This document shows, piece after piece, positions 1 to 10,038 of a DNA stretch of 64,000 nt. Position numbers and translations under genes: made by a program. Source of the stretch: Agapanthus africanus (lineage: Eukaryota; Streptophyta; Magnoliopsida; Asparagales; Amaryllidaceae); the NCBI GenBank assembly GCA_030015575.1, contig CM057340.1:754981632-755045631 (forward strand), in the 5' to 3' direction. The notes under the pieces are model-generated. The model was not told where the DNA came from. It saw only the letters and a list, made by a program, of their open reading frames with translations, and ran no database searches. Position 1 is the first letter of the stretch, and each line of letters opens with the position of its first letter.

Positions 1-984
1 GAGACGGGTGCAACAGCGGCAGCGAGCTCGGTGGATGAGGTGCGGGCTCGGCTTGGGCTTAAGGGTTTGGACTCGAGCTCGGTGATGGTGACGGTTACGG
101 CGACTGTGATGATCATTGCGACGGTGACTTGGACAACAATGAAGATGGTTTGGATGACATCGAACGCTGCGGAGGCAACGGCGACGGAGGAGGGTGAAGG
201 TTGAGGTTCGGGTGTTGTTTTGATGGAGGAGGTGCGATGGTGGCGAAGCTCAATTGCGATGAGCAGAGGAGAAGCTCGGCGACGTAGAGGTCCCGGTGAT
301 GGTCGCCGGCGATGAATGGAGGCGATCGGTGATGGCTTGTAGTGAGGCTCGAGGTGATGGTTGCGGTGCGTGGAGGCTCGGTTGCTAATGCGGTGGTGGT
401 GTTGGATGTAGGTTGCGGCAGTGACAGGTGGTGGCTCGTTGTTGATGATGGGGTCGGCCGGCGGCGGGGTCGGTACTCGATGGGTTAGAGAGAGCAGAGA
501 ATGAGATAGGGAGAGTGACATAGGGGGAGAGAGGAAGATAAAGGAAAGAGAGATTTTAAGAGAGAGAGAGAGAGAGAGAGAATTAAGAGGATTTAAGAAA
601 TAATTAAAGAGGGGAGTAAAAGAGGAATAAATTGTTATTAAGAGGTAATTTAAATGATGATTTTCGGTTGTGATTGAGAGGAGTAATGGAGGAAATTTAA
701 ATTAAAACAAGAAGAAGAAGCAACAATGAAAGAATAGAAAGAGTTAGGTCTTGGGTTTTGGTTGTCATGGCTGGGCCCAAAGAGAAGAAATTAAAGGAAG
801 AAAAGAGTGAAGGAGAGAGATGGGCTGGGCCAATGCTTGGGTGTGGGTTAGGGTTGTAAAGCTAGGGTTTCAGGGGGAAAAATCAATTAAGAAAAATAGG
901 ATTTAATTTGGAAAAATATAAGAAATATAGAAAACATATTTATTCAAAATATGAAAAAATAACACAAAGGAACCGGATATTACA
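1..984 (-). mobile_element. Chromovirus-type LTR, partial (window edge)
   Basis: The segment ends at 984 in GATATTACA, which on the minus strand is an LTR start TGTAATATCC. It matches in style the starts of the two solo LTRs at 11962-15696 (TGTAATACCC) and 38837-42470 (TGTAACAACC). Like them it has a G-rich, GGCGACGG-type stretch, a GA microsatellite (about 555-581) and A/T-rich DNA towards this end. The rest of the LTR lies left of the window, so solo or paired status cannot be told. It interrupts the gag at 985-1441. The possible target duplication on this side is CCATG (985-989). Confidence 0.7.
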
Positions 985-1441
985 CCATGCGAGGGCTCCT
1001 CTTTCAAACCGTGCTTCGACCATAAGGATTTGTCTACGAGGGAAAACTTCGGCGATGTAGAAGAAGGTCTCAGCCTTGACGAACTACTCCAACAAATCTT
1101 CGGCTACAAGACAAATGGAGGAATCCCGTTTTTGATGTGATATTCGTTGTTGCGGTTGGGATAGTGCTCGCAGCGGCCTCCCTGATAGTAGTGCTGAACC
1201 TCTTGGTTGGGTTCTTCGTCGTCGTGGTGGTGAGAAAGGAGTTCACGAACATTGGGGGCTGGTTGACGAGAAGTTGTTGAGGCGGTCGCTTGGTTGCCCT
1301 AATAAGCGCTATAATATCTGCCAATTGCGTCTTCACATCTTACATATCGACGCTAAGAGTCTCAACTTTGTTGTCGAGAACATCTATTTTGCCACTGAGG
1401 GTGTCATGCTCCTTACGGGTTACGTTCCGAGCTCCCGTCAT
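985..1441 (-). pseudogene. Gag N-terminus of a chromovirus (C1), truncated
   Basis: An ATG at 1441 (minus) opens a frame beginning MTGARNVTRKEHDTLSGKID, the style of N-terminus seen in chromovirus gag. It lies about 150 bp inside the element from the primer site. An in-frame TAA near 1342 breaks it, then the frame reopens (QLADIIALI..., Thr-rich) down to about 1070 and decays into the LTR boundary at 984. No core Retrotrans_gag domain or zinc knuckle remains; those lay beyond the insertion point. Position relative to the LTR and primer site is the main support; the family is inferred. Confidence 0.55.
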
Positions 1442-1593
1442 GATGGAAGATGAGGATCGGTGAAGAGGGGAAGAAGAAACGTTGCTGCGGAAGTTGCGGT
1501 GCTGATGCGGTGAGGGTGCGGTGAAGGCGGTTGAGGGTGCGGCGAGGACGCGGTACTGGTTCAGCGAGGGTGCTTGAGGGGACGACGAGGGGA

Positions 1594-1606
1594 GGCTCTG
1601 ATATCA
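1594..1606 (-). other. Primer binding site, initiator-Met type
   Basis: The minus strand reads TGATATCAGAGCC, one base from the standard initiator-Met tRNA primer site TGGTATCAGAGCC. It lies two bases inside the LTR end at 1609, which fixes the element as minus strand. Confidence 0.7.
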
Positions 1607-1608
1607 CC

Positions 1609-2140
1609 TGGCGCGACAAAGGTATTCGAAGAGTACCGAACTGCGTATTGGAATGCGGAGAACTGTTAAGTTTCGCAAGTCCGGATAACTGGACGCACCG
1701 TTGCTAAGGGCAAAACGACGGGACCTAAAGTTTGGTCGAATCCACGGCCATGCCAAATCCACGGAAAAGAGAGAAAATCAAATTTTTATTAATTTTCAAG
1801 ATGCCCTTTACAAGAGGTCATAGGCTTTATTTATAGCTAAATACCGTCTTAGGAAGCAAGTCGGTTTAAGGACTAAGGAATAAAAACAATCCTAATTTAG
1901 TAAGTAAAAAATTCAAAAACAAATCTAGCATAATAAAAGTAAATCAAACCATGATCTATCCAAATATGGAAATATAGATAAGTTCTAATTGATTGAAAAA
2001 TCTAATTATGATCTATTCAAATATAGATAAATTCTAATTGATTAAAGAAATCGCTGATTTGCCTTGCAGCTGCTCGATCTCGCCGGTCACGCTCGTATAT
2101 GATGTGCTCGTATATGATGTACGTATTAAAGTCCGCTACA
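1609..2140 (-). mobile_element. 5' LTR of chromovirus C1 (532 bp)
   Basis: On the minus strand it begins TGTAGCGGAC (from 2140) and ends CGCGCCA (1609), followed by an initiator-Met primer site and a gag start. A 532-bp LTR with this primer site is usual for small chromoviruses. Short direct repeats of TATATGATGT near 2095-2120 sit close to the LTR start. The paired 3' LTR is not in the window because the element is cut at 984. Confidence 0.7.
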
Positions 2141-2760
2141 CCACTCTCTCACTCTCCCCCTTCCCTCCACACACAACACCCTCCTCCCTCCACGCACCCA
2201 CCCACCCACCCACACTCTAAAGTGTTTACCGGAATCACATGCAAGTTAAGATTTCCTTTGCATTCTATCTACATGAAGATTTCCTTTGCATAGTAAGCAA
2301 GTCTTATATATTAATTTTGATTGTTCATTTTGACCCTGCTGTATATCATATATTTTCTTTGACACACTTATTTTTAAAATATATTTGTTTTCTTTTACTT
2401 CTAAAAAATAAATTTGCTTTAAATTTAGTTATAAGAGTATAACTATTTGATGTATGCAGATTGACGCTGCGCAAAATCATATCAAACTACGAGATTCACG
2501 TAAACTCATATGTTTCATTTCAATGTTGGCTATATACGTATAACCCTAAGATTCCTTTGAATTATATTTGCTGCTATCATTAAGCAATGTCTATTTAATT
2601 ATCTATTGCGATTTTGAATTAGTGTTATGGTATATCTTATTATTGAACTTTTTTCTTCATGTGGTCCTACTTATTGATACTTATAAGCACCAATACAATG
2701 AATATTTTTTCTTTCAATATCTTTATGTTTTATTTAGAGAAGTGATTTATTTATTTGGAA
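2141..2760. other. Unassigned A/T-rich spacer
   Basis: C-rich simple sequence (2141-2220) is followed by A/T-rich DNA with no coding frame I trust. The phrase AAGATTTCCTTTGCAT occurs twice (near 2250 and 2276), a small tandem duplication. Nothing else was recognised. Confidence 0.5.
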
Positions 2761-3169
2761 TATATATATATAGAGAGAGAGAGAGAGTGATAATGGAGGA
2801 AAGGTGCATGAGGGACTCGATGGCGTCGGAAAAATACACCCTCCATGATTTTTATCGACGATCAACATACATCATTTCCATCTTTATTATCAAAGATGTA
2901 GATACACCAAATTTCATATGATTATACCATTTTGTAACCGTTAATTTAGTTGGTGCAAAATTAATGATTTACTGACAATAGAACTTTTTACATTGCTAAT
3001 TCAACGGTGAAAAAGCGGTGGAATCACATAAAATTTGGTGTATGCACATCTTAGATTATAACGATGATGATTATGGATGTCGATCGTCGGAAAAAATATT
3101 GGAGGTTATATTTTTTCGACGCCATAGGAGGAAATTCCTTCGGCCTCTTTCCTCTCTCTATATATATAT
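2761..3169. mobile_element. MITE-like palindromic unit 1
   Basis: A roughly 409-bp inverted repeat. The left arm reads inward from a TATATA/GAGAGA edge through GGCGTCGGAAAAATACACC to CGACGATC. The right arm repeats this in reverse complement (GATCGTCGGAAAAA ... TTTTTTCGACGCC). The centre is also palindromic (ACACCAAATTTCAT against ATAAAATTTGGTGT). There is no coding capacity. Long near-complete palindromes with TA-rich edges suit a non-autonomous DNA transposon, but no transposase family can be named. Confidence 0.65.
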
Positions 3170-3586
3170 GAGAATACTGGAGTAAAGAGGCCATAGGAGG
3201 GAATTTCCTCTTATGGCGTCGAAAAATTATACGCTCTCTCGTTTTTTCCGACGATCGACACCCATCATCTTCATCGTTGTCATCTAAGATGTGGGTACAC
3301 TAAATTTCATGCGATTCTACTACTTTTGCACCGTTGATTTAACAATGTAAAAAGTTCTGTTATCGGTAAACCGTTAATTTTGAACTCACTAAATCAATGG
3401 TGCAAAAGTTGTAGAATCACATGAAATTTGGTGTACCCATATCTTAGATGACAACGATGAAGATAATGGGTGTCAATCGTCGGAAAAAAATGAAGGAGGA
3501 CGTACTTTTTCGACACCATAGGAGGAAATTCCCTCCTATGTCATCTTCCTCCATTATTCTCTCTCTCTCTCTCTATATATATATAT
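3170..3586. mobile_element. MITE-like palindromic unit 2
   Basis: Second copy of the palindrome, beginning AGAGGCCATAGGAGGGAA and ending in CTCTCTCTCTATATATAT. The same arm words (GGCGTCGAAAAA, CGACGATC, ACACTAAATTTCATGCGA) occur in the same order. The outermost arms carry an extra inverted motif, AGGAGGGAATTTCCTC. Confidence 0.65.
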
Positions 3587-3598
3587 GAGGTTAATGGA

Positions 3599-3643
<45 letters not shown>

Positions 3644-3652
3644 GTTAATGGA

Positions 3653-3692
<40 letters not shown>
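3587..3692. repeat. (TA)n microsatellite with repeated 14-bp spacer
   Basis: Two long TA runs are separated by the same 14-bp phrase GAGGTTAATGGAGA, which starts near 3587 and 3641 and appears again as AAGGTTAATGGAGA near 3694. Expansion inside the TA edge of the MITE-like units explains it best. Confidence 0.85.
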
Positions 3693-3699
<7 letters not shown>

Positions 3700-4084
3700 T
3701 AATGGAGAAAATGTATGAGGGAATTTCCTTCTATAGCGTCGGAAAAATGCACCCTCCATGATTTTTTCGACGATCGGTATACATCACATTCATTTTTATC
3801 ATCTAAGATATGGATACACCAAATTTCATGTCATTATACCATTTTTTTAACCGTTGATTTAGTTGGTGCAAAATTAACGGTTTACCGAAAATAGAACTTT
3901 TTACATTGCTAATTCAACGGTGAAAAGTGGTGGAATCACATAAAATTTGGTGTATGCAAATCTTAGATGATAACGATGATGATGATGGATGCCGATCGTT
4001 GGAAAAAATGGCGGAGGTGTATTTTTTCGACGCCATAGGAGAAAATCCTCTTTTTCTCCTATGGCCTCTTTTCTTTATTATTAT
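3693..4084. mobile_element. MITE-like palindromic unit 3
   Basis: Third copy, from GAGGGAATTTCCTTCTATAG to TCCTATGGCCTCTTTTC. Arms and centre match unit 1 more closely than unit 2, for example TTTAGTTGGTGCAAAATTAA and AATTCAACGGTGAAAA occur in both. Confidence 0.65.
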
Positions 4085-4470
4085 ATAGAGAGAGGGGAGG
4101 GAAAGAATTTCCTTCTATGGCGTCAAAAAAAATACACCCCCACGATCTTTTTCGACGATCACCATCCATCATCATCTTTATCATCTAAGATGTGGATACA
4201 CCAAATTTCTTATAATTCCATCACTTTTCACATTTGATTTAGTGAATGCAAAATTAACGGTTTACCGACACTATAACTTTTTTACATTGTTAATTCAAAG
4301 GTGAATAAGTGGTGGAATAAAATGAAATTTGATATATCCATATCTTACATGATAAAGATGATGATGATGATGGGTGCTGGTCGTCAAAAAAATCGTGAAG
4401 GATATGGATTTTTGACACTATCTAACAAAAAAAGCCTCCTAAAACCTCTTTTATTCATTATTCTTATATA
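4085..4470. mobile_element. MITE-like palindromic unit 4 (most diverged)
   Basis: Fourth copy, from AGAGAGAGGGGAGGGAAAG to CCTCTTTTATTCATTATTC. It keeps GGCGTC, TTTTTCGACGATC and ACACCAAATTTC, but the right arm has decayed (GACACTATC for GACGCCATA), so it is probably the oldest. Confidence 0.55.
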
Positions 4471-5740
4471 TCACAAAAAGGAGCACTATTTTGTACTTTT
4501 GTACCATGACCCTCCAACTACCACAATATTTAGATAATAGGAGTAATTCATTAACAAAGCTCATATGTAATTTTAATAAGAGCGATTAAGGGACTCGTGC
4601 AAATCAGGATTTGGAACCATGAATACCTTAAAAAGAAATTGGTAACAGCTCAGTTAGATGCTTCTTTTTCTTGGTTCCATGAGATCATAGACACAAATTT
4701 TGAAGTACCACCTTTGTTTAGTTATTTTCAAGTATTTGGAATTGATGTATACACCCATGATATTTTTATCCCTTTTTATGTGGGATCAAAGTCATCTAAT
4801 TCTTCTACTGTATGGTTGAATATCTATCCACTATCTTACTATACTAAGAACTCTATTTACATATCAATCTTAGCTTTTGGATCATATTGAATTTCAAGAT
4901 ATGGCGTCGTTAATTACTAGTTGAATATTCATATCTTAATCGAATTCTAACGAGAATGATGGAACAAATCAAGTTGTGAAACACGGAGTGCATGAATCCA
5001 ATACGAGATCTACAATAAAAGATATCTTCGAGATTGAATTCATCGGGTGAAATTGAGAAGTGAAATCAGTGATGTGCCCATAATGCCCTCCATGAGATAT
5101 CTTTTAAGGGGCATGGGGCCAGTAGAAGCAGCAAGCATAGACTCCGTAGGTTTAGCGCGATATAAAGGTGGCTCGATGGTTCTGCAGCCGCTCGCGAATG
5201 AAAAGGTGGGGTGACCTGGTATCTCGAAGACTGCCTCCTCTGACGATAATCGAGGGTGGCATAGGTCGCGATATATACAACGAACTAGGAAGGCATGTAA
5301 ACAAGAGATGCTTCCGAATCGAAAAGTTCGAAAGCCGGAACATAAGATGTAAAAGATGGCCTAAAAGATTTAAGAAAATACGAGCAGTAATCTTAGAAAT
5401 TCAAGAAGTCGGAAGTGACCTTCAAGAAAATGGAAGGAGTCAATATGGATTCAATGAATGGGTTTCAAGAAATCAAGAAAGAATCAAGAAGATTACAAGA
5501 TGAGATCAAGACAGAGATGAAGAGTTCACATTTTCATTTCCTATTTGTCGAGATATGATTGTAAAGGAAAATAAGGAAGGATTAAAGAAAAATTTAAGGA
5601 AGACGTTTTCAACGATAACATGGAAGGAATTAGAATGGATTCAAGGGACGGGATATCAAAGAAGATTAATAAATGTTTATCACGGTGGAAAGGTATCGGT
5701 CGTAGCTCACCATAGGGCACATGGGATATCCCAATATTGA
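4471..5740. other. Unassigned region with one 97-codon open frame
   Basis: No element end or known domain is visible. One plus-strand frame, about 4597-4890, stays open for 97 codons in A/T-rich DNA (…VTAQLDASFSWFHEII…). It has no ATG start and I do not recognise the product; it could be a gene fragment or chance. The remainder, including the frames at 5152-5503 and 5541-5945, reads like decayed non-coding DNA. Confidence 0.3.
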
Positions 5741-5767
5741 CCTCAACATGCTCCCCTTCACATTGGC
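5741..5767 (-). other. Possible polypurine tract and LTR start
   Basis: The minus strand reads a purine tract GAAGGGGAGCA followed immediately by TGTTGAGGTCAATATTGGG. A purine tract directly before TG is the usual 3' LTR junction. If real, an LTR runs leftward from 5748 and the gag remnant at 6190-6650 could be its internal part. No matching second LTR was found, so this is tentative. Confidence 0.35.
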
Positions 5768-6159
5768 ATACCATTCTGAAACGAATGGGTTTTACTGGAT
5801 AGTGTGAGTGGTCACAAAACGCTGGGACATGAAGCAATGAGACACCCTGGTATCGAGGAGTGCGAGTACATGTAAGATAGCTACTAGTATGGTACTTAGG
5901 TTGTGTGGGAAAGTTTAGGTAAAGAAAAAGGGTAAAAGAATGCAATAATTTAAAGTGACTGAATGGAAGAAAAGAAGGATTGAAGGATTTTACCAGTGAT
6001 AACCTGCCACGTGGCCTTGGCTTTTTCGTCTGTCATGGTGGAACCCTGATGCCTCGGCGCATTCATTTGTGCATGTTTAAACACTTGCCACTGAGGTGGC
6101 AGAGATAGTCCCCACTGAGGTGGAGCAGTAAAAGCTGGCCTGAGAGCAGGAGTGGAGCT

Positions 6160-6204
6160 AAGAGTAGTTTGTGGGCAAGCTACGAGTAGTTTGTGGGCAA
6201 GTTA
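6160..6204. repeat. 22-bp tandem duplication
   Basis: GAGTAGTTTGTGGGCAAG occurs twice in a row with a 22-bp period, just downstream (minus sense) of the zinc-knuckle codons. Confidence 0.8.
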
Positions 6205-6600
6205 CAATTGTATGGGAAGATGACCCGCAGAGTAGACACTGGTTGTTGGCTTGACGGCCATCCTTCTTTAGGTGGTTAGTAGGTGACAATAGTAGCAGTA
6301 GTCCGGCTGTGAAGAAGAAGAGGATCCAGCTAACCTCCTCTGTGGCGCAGAATGGGCTGGCCTTGAGGATGCCCCTCTTGATATCTGGTTGGCGGGACGT
6401 TTGATCACTGCAGGGTGAAACCTTCTTCGCTGCTTCGCGAGAGTTTCATAACGTCGGGTTGCTCCGAACATATCGGTTAAGGACCTTTGCAGAATGGTGG
6501 TCTGTTGTTGCTGGTTCTCCAATAGTCTCTGCATGAGCTCTATCAAATCTGTCTGATCAGCTGGTGTGTTTCCGTTACCGTTCCTCTTGCATCGAGCCAT
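6190..6600 (-). pseudogene. Gag remnant lacking its core domain
   Basis: From an ATG at 6600 (minus) the frame begins MARCKRNGNG and continues through a Gln-rich stretch (LLENQQQQTTILQRSL), as in many plant gypsy gag N-termini. The conserved Retrotrans_gag core that should follow is missing; the frame goes straight to a basic, Ser-rich linker. A frameshift further on, about 6197-6240, encodes CLLCGSSSHTIVTC, a full CX2CX4HX4C zinc knuckle. The arrangement suggests an internal deletion joining the gag head to its tail. The parent lineage is not certain. Confidence 0.55.
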
Positions 6601-6650
6601 AAACTTGAAAGAAGGACAAAGAAGGATCAAGACGGATTCAAAGAACATGA

Positions 6651-7149
6651 AATAAAAAGAAAAGTTAAAGTTATTGGATTAGGACGATTAAAAGAAGAAT
6701 TAGAATGGATTCAGGGTAACAGAATTTAAAGAAGAAAATAAATGTTATTGAATTTTAAACCTTTGTAATATCTGCTTTGAAAGGTCATGCAGAACTGATA
6801 TGTATAGACCACCACTAAAAAGATAGGCAAATTCTGTGTAGGATTCTCTATAATGCTAGTTTCCAATTGCTAAATAAGAGGGTCCAAGGATATTATGTAA
6901 AATAACATAAGGAACCAAGTTACTAATAATAATCTCAAGTATCTTGACCTGGCTACTATATATATTTAAGAATCTTGAATGGTATTAGAGTATGCATATG
7001 AATCTCTTGAGTCTTGAACATTCTCCATGTTTAAAACTCCCTTAAAAAAGAAAGAATAGATAAAGGCATATTTTGAATAAAATGTTTTCAAACTCAAGTA
7101 ACATATTTTTTACTCTTAATAAATGTTGAAAATACATATTTAATAAATG
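6651..7149. other. Unassigned A/T-rich spacer
   Basis: No frame, terminal motif or strong repeat except two copies of TTTAATAAATGTTGAA-like sequence near 7117-7155, at the point where the C2 integrase frame is lost. Confidence 0.4.
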
Positions 7150-7617
7150 TTGAATAAAGTTTGAGAAAAACTTCGTTCACTGTTCGATATGATTTTCTTT
7201 AGCACACTATGAAGTCGTACCACCTCGCGTAAGAATAGTCCTGCCACATTGGTGGCATCATTCGTTTTTCAAAAAGCAACGAAGTATGCCATCTTCGAAA
7301 ATCTTTCAACCACCTCCATTATAGCATCTCGATCCTGTTGAGTGCGGGTAAGGCCGAGTACGAAATGCATTAATACGTCTTCTCACCGAGCCTCCGGAAC
7401 CAGCAAAGGTTGATAAAGGCCGGTGTTTTGTCCTTATCCTTTGGCGACTTGGCACAATTGACACCTCCGCACGAAATTCGCAACCTCTTTTCGAAGTTGA
7501 GGCCAATAGTGGCGCTCCTCCACCAAAGATAGTGTCTTGTCGCATCCAAAGTGTCCGCTGAGACCGCCGCTATGAAGCTCTCGAATCACGTGTAGACGAA
7601 GCGATCCTCATGGAAGA
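7150..7617 (-). pseudogene. C2 chromovirus integrase fragment
   Basis: Read on the minus strand in shifting frames, this gives the integrase zinc-binding segment and start of the catalytic core: SATIGLNFEKRLR, then CQLCQVAKG-like, then MHFVLGLTRTQQDRD, then ATNVAGLFLREVVRLHSVLK. These match the order in CRM/Galadriel-type chromovirus integrases. At least two frameshifts and several stops are present. The block is lost near 7150, before the last catalytic residues. The right edge is the GAAGA target duplication of E1 (7613-7617), and the same gene resumes at 17607. Confidence 0.75.
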
Positions 7618-8613
7618 TGATTTGATCTCAAAAACTATCTATAACCGCAATCAAGAACGGCGTCGCTTTGCAGCTAGCCGGTGGATACGGGTCGGTCCAC
7701 AGGGATGTTGTGAATTTCCTAGTCGCTCTTACGAGTTAATTCCGAACGGTGTGAATGGATTAATTAAATCTAAAAACTAAATTAATCTAGTGCAATTGAA
7801 TTAAAAATCTAACTATCTAATTAGGGTAGATAATAAATTTAACCTAGGGCAAGGAATTAAATTTAACTAGGAAAAGGAATTAAATTTAACCTAGGGCAGA
7901 GAATGAAAAATTACCTAGGGCAAGAATTGAAATTACCTACTTACTTTACAGATGGCTCTCTCCAAACATCAACGCAGGGTTGTCAGATCTGAATAGATGA
8001 ATTGAAAAGAGGTATCGATGCTCTCCAAAAGAAATCTAAATTTTATTCATAGAAAGAGGCATAGGGAGGCATAGCCTTTACAATGATTTAGAGTTCCTAT
8101 TTATAGAGAATAGGAAACCCTAGGTTACAATTGATTCGCATGTCTATATTTACCAAAATATCCTTAGCAAGACCTAGTCAAAATAGACTCCAAGTTTTGG
8201 TAAAATTTTATGTCTCTGTCTCTTTAAAAGGAAGTATTGGGCCTTGAAATTTCCTTTGTTGGCTCTTCTGTTTTTGGGCTTCCTTATTATTTGGTTCTTT
8301 TATTAAAATAGCTTCTATGTTTCTTCCAGATCTCCAGTGAACAATTGCGGTAGACTTTTAACCGTTCGCTTTGTAATCTTGGACCTTGCATTGCCTTGTA
8401 CTTTGTGAATTTTATCTTTGATGTAGGCTTGATCAAGAGTCTTCTGTTTGTTGGTCAAAGTCCACTTTTGCATCGTCTTTTCATCGTTTTCACTGTTTCC
8501 TGTCCAAGAACCTGTAACCTGTAATATGTAGCAGACATGCGTCAAAAGTACCTGTTTATTTATAAAACGAATAAGAATGGGGAATATAATAATGCAATAT
8601 TATGGTATGAACA
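7618..8613 (-). mobile_element. E1 3' LTR
   Basis: On the minus strand it starts TGTTCATACC (8613) and ends GATCAAATCA (7618), 996 bp, the same length as its partner. It differs from 16611-17606 by about 30 scattered substitutions, mostly transitions. Confidence 0.93.
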
Positions 8614-8630
8614 AATACCCCCAAACTTAT
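8614..8630 (-). other. E1 polypurine tract
   Basis: The minus strand reads AAGTTTGGGGGTATT immediately before the LTR start TGTTCATACC. Confidence 0.85.
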
Positions 8631-10038
8631 CTTTTGCTCGTACTCGAGCAAACTTATTTTTTTATTCTCTACAAAAACCTAACCGCACTTTCGCAGGGAA
8701 ACGCGATTGCACTGAGCTCGTGCAACAAGCCGTTAAACCTCTAGGTGTCCCTAGTAGGAGGAGTGCTATCTCCTGAGGGTTTTCAGCGGATACCACCCAC
8801 AAAATCCTATCAATTCGGCTTTTCGACTTTAATTCTCCAATTAAGTTTTCCAACAAGGAATTCTATTATCTTCTACTTGTAAATTATCCACCTATATTCT
8901 TCACACTTCCTCATCATTTAACTTAAGATTATATATGTTCTATAGACTTACTTAACTTTCGGCATTTCTTAAGTTTTTCTTCTAGGGTTCCATCTCCACT
9001 TAGGAATTTTTATCAACTCTATTAAAGATACAAGTTCTATTCTTCATTCCTTTCTTTCATCTAAACTCCAATCACATACCCCTACGTGTGTGTATAAATC
9101 ACCCCTACACTTGGAAATTCAAATCAAGCAATCGTACTCTTGTCCGTTGTCCAAAGCACTTATTAATTGGTGAATTTTTAATTGAATTTTTGCTTACACA
9201 TCCTTCATGCGACCGTTAATACTTCTTGAGGTACCAACGACCGATTACAAAATGCGTTTGCACTTTAAAACGCAATTCCTAGTCTTGTAACACCTAAGGC
9301 TTTAGCAGTGACTCCCAAACCAGTTGGTCTAAGGCACTAGGTGATGAAGCACCCTCGCTAAATATTTTTCTATTTTTACAGCCTTAAGTAATCACAAAAA
9401 CCAGTGTTCATTTTTTTTCTTTATTCACTTTTTTTTCCCATTGTACTAAGGACTTTAGACAAGAGCATTTCAAGGTCTCCTCTACTATTCCAAGTTTCAA
9501 GGTGCGTGATTGTGCAAATTGTAGGGTATACATTTTCAGAATCTAGACTTAAGTTAGGAATTATTTTTCAAACTTATACTCTAATAAAAAATATCAATAC
9601 TTTTCCTTCGTTTCGACTTAGCCCAAGAAGTGAACCCAAAATTTTCCTATTTCTAAATAAACTACAAAGACATATACTTTCTACCGCTAAACTTTAAGGA
9701 AGGTTATCTTTAGGGTTTTTAATTTACTAAGTCTACGATCTAGTTGCTCCTAGCCAGTTGACCTATTTGTCAAACTCAACTCAAATAGCCAAAATTGAAT
9801 ACAATAATTTTTATAATTTTTAAAAAATTTCAATTTTTTATGGGTTTTAAAATAAGTATGCAAATGCAAAAATATACACATGAATGTGAAGGAAGAAGAC
9901 TTACCGAGCATACCCCCAAACGTAAACTTGACAGTGTCCTCACTGTCATGCTACACCAAGAGGGTCAAAATGCCGGCACTCCCCTGTTTATTTATTTATA
10001 ATTTTTTAAAATATTTTTTTAATGTTTTGAATTTTTTT
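8631..10038. other. E1 3' untranslated region
   Basis: A/T-rich DNA between the stop of the long E1 frame and the purine tract. No coding frame is convincing. It holds many TTT/AAA runs and no clear tandem repeat. Confidence 0.6.

Noticed and set aside
3541..3759. 72-codon minus-strand frame of Tyr-Ile repeats
   Set aside because: Translation of (TA)n; not a gene.
5152..5945. Frames of 111 and 134 codons in unassigned DNA
   Set aside because: No recognisable domain, opposite strands open over the same stretch, and a possible LTR start falls inside.
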